Part shown: piece after piece, positions 4,843 to 5,444 of the stretch
Position numbering within the stretch: the first letter of the stretch is position 1
Layout of the letters: the number at the start of each line of letters is the position of its first letter
Assembly (NCBI GenBank): GCA_027083475.1
Contig: JALWON010000199.1
Span: 1-5,444, forward strand
Length of the DNA stretch: 5,444 bases
Reading direction: 5' to 3'
Source: Sulfurimonas sp.
GTDB lineage: Bacteria > Campylobacterota > Campylobacteria > Campylobacterales > Sulfurimonadaceae
The notes under the pieces: model-generated
What the model was told of the DNA's origin: nothing
The model's input: only the letters and a program-made list of their open reading frames with translations
Database searches by the model: none
Made by a program: the position numbers and the translations under genes

Positions 4843-5444
4843 ATGAGTAAATATTCACAAATTGCAGAGTATTTAGCACTTTTTTTAGAAAATGAAGTGA
4901 AAAAAACAGGTCTTAAGAGGGTTGTTGTCGGCTTAAGTGGCGGGCTTGATTCTGCAGTTGTCGCTGTTTTAGCACACAAAGTTTTTGGAGATGATTTGCT
5001 GTGTGTGAAAATGCCTTCACACTACTCATCGCAAAGTTCGCTTGATGATGCTGATACGTTGTGCCGTGATTTTGGTTTACACTCTGAGACGGCTTCTATA
5101 GAACCAATGCTGAGAGCTTATGAAAAACTCAATCCTGATTTGGATAATTTAAGAAAAGGAAACTTTTCATCACGTATGCGTATGGCAACACTTTTTGATA
5201 TATCTGCTCGGGAAAATGCACTTGTTTTAGGAACGAGTAACAAAAGTGAACTGATGCTTGGGTATGGAACACTTTATGGAGATCTAGCAAGTGCTATTAA
5301 CCCTATAGGCGATTTGTATAAAAGTGAAGTATTTGAACTCGCTGCATATTTGGGTGTGAGTCAAAGTATTATCAACAAACCACCATCTGCTGATTTATGG
5401 GATGGTCAGAGTGATGAAGATGATTTAGGCTATACTTATAAACA
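4843..5444 (+). CDS. nadE: NH3-dependent NAD+ synthetase NadE, 3'-truncated by the window edge
   Basis: NadE catalyses the last step of NAD+ synthesis: nicotinate adenine dinucleotide is adenylated with ATP and then amidated. The frame is open from ATG at 4843 to the window end (200 full codons plus 2 bases). The ammonia-using type is about 250 residues, so about 50 are missing. There is no N-terminal glutaminase domain, which points to ammonia rather than glutamine as nitrogen donor. Family marks: the PP-loop S32-G-G-L-D-S37, K105-G-N-F-S-S-R-M-R113, G130-T-S-N-K-S-E136, G140-Y-G-T-L-Y-G-D147, P154-I-G-D-L-Y-K160, then P180-P-S-A-D-L-W-D-G-Q-S-D-E (180-192). It is transcribed away from sppA, and its ATG is well placed after AGGA. 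Confidence 0.95.
   Translation, partial: MSKYSQIAEYLALFLENEVKKTGLKRVVVGLSGGLDSAVVAVLAHKVFGDDLLCVKMPSHYSSQSSLDDADTLCRDFGLHSETASIEPMLRAYEKLNPDLDNLRKGNFSSRMRMATLFDISARENALVLGTSNKSELMLGYGTLYGDLASAINPIGDLYKSEVFELAAYLGVSQSIINKPPSADLWDGQSDEDDLGYTYK

Noticed and set aside
4836..4850. Four-codon mini-ORF overlapping the nadE start
   Set aside because: The ATG is part of the Shine-Dalgarno segment and has no ribosome binding site of its own, so it is most likely chance.
4779..4979. - strand frame of 66 codons covering the nadE start and the divergent promoter region
   Set aside because: It is antisense to the nadE PP-loop region and would require transcription through both promoters; no supporting features are seen.
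1..5444. Mobile element, CRISPR, defence island or recent gene transfer
   Set aside because: There are no direct-repeat arrays, transposase or integrase motifs, tRNA genes or obvious shifts in base composition. All genes are housekeeping-like and consistent with one AT-rich core genome.

Overview
The window looks like core chromosome from a Campylobacterota (epsilonproteobacterial) organism, most likely a Sulfurimonas-type sulfur oxidiser. This rests on the AT-rich coding sequence, the tightly packed genes, the look of the RibD, SppA and NadE proteins, and the ubiE-xseA pairing, which I recall from other members of the phylum. The genus is an inference from memory, not the result of a search.

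Left part (1-3904, + strand): a probable single transcription unit, rimP (5' end cut off) - ribD - ubiE - xseA - FmdE-like gene. Consecutive genes overlap by 7 nt, are separated by 13 nt and 8 nt, and overlap by 4 nt. The products are a 30S maturation factor, the bifunctional riboflavin deaminase/reductase, the quinone C-methyltransferase (demethylmenaquinone is the likely substrate in this phylum), the large subunit of exonuclease VII, and a 198-residue protein of unknown role with an FmdE-like metal-site motif.

Right part: sppA (signal peptide peptidase, - strand, 3885-4754) converges on the operon and shares 20 bp of coding sequence with its last gene. An imperfect hairpin at 3852-3879 lies just past the sppA stop codon. 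A compact 88-bp divergent intergenic region (4755-4842) then separates sppA from nadE (+ strand, cut off by the window end). It holds two back-to-back TATAAT boxes and an 8-bp inverted repeat.

Three genes serve redox cofactors: riboflavin (ribD), quinone (ubiE) and NAD (nadE). RimP and XseA serve ribosome assembly and DNA metabolism, and SppA serves membrane protein turnover. I see no mobile element, CRISPR array, tRNA, rRNA or defence island. No gap between genes exceeds 300 bases. The least understood item is the FmdE-like protein. The next most notable are the divergent RibD reductase half and the dense sppA/nadE promoter region. Nothing here amounts to a clearly new multi-gene system.
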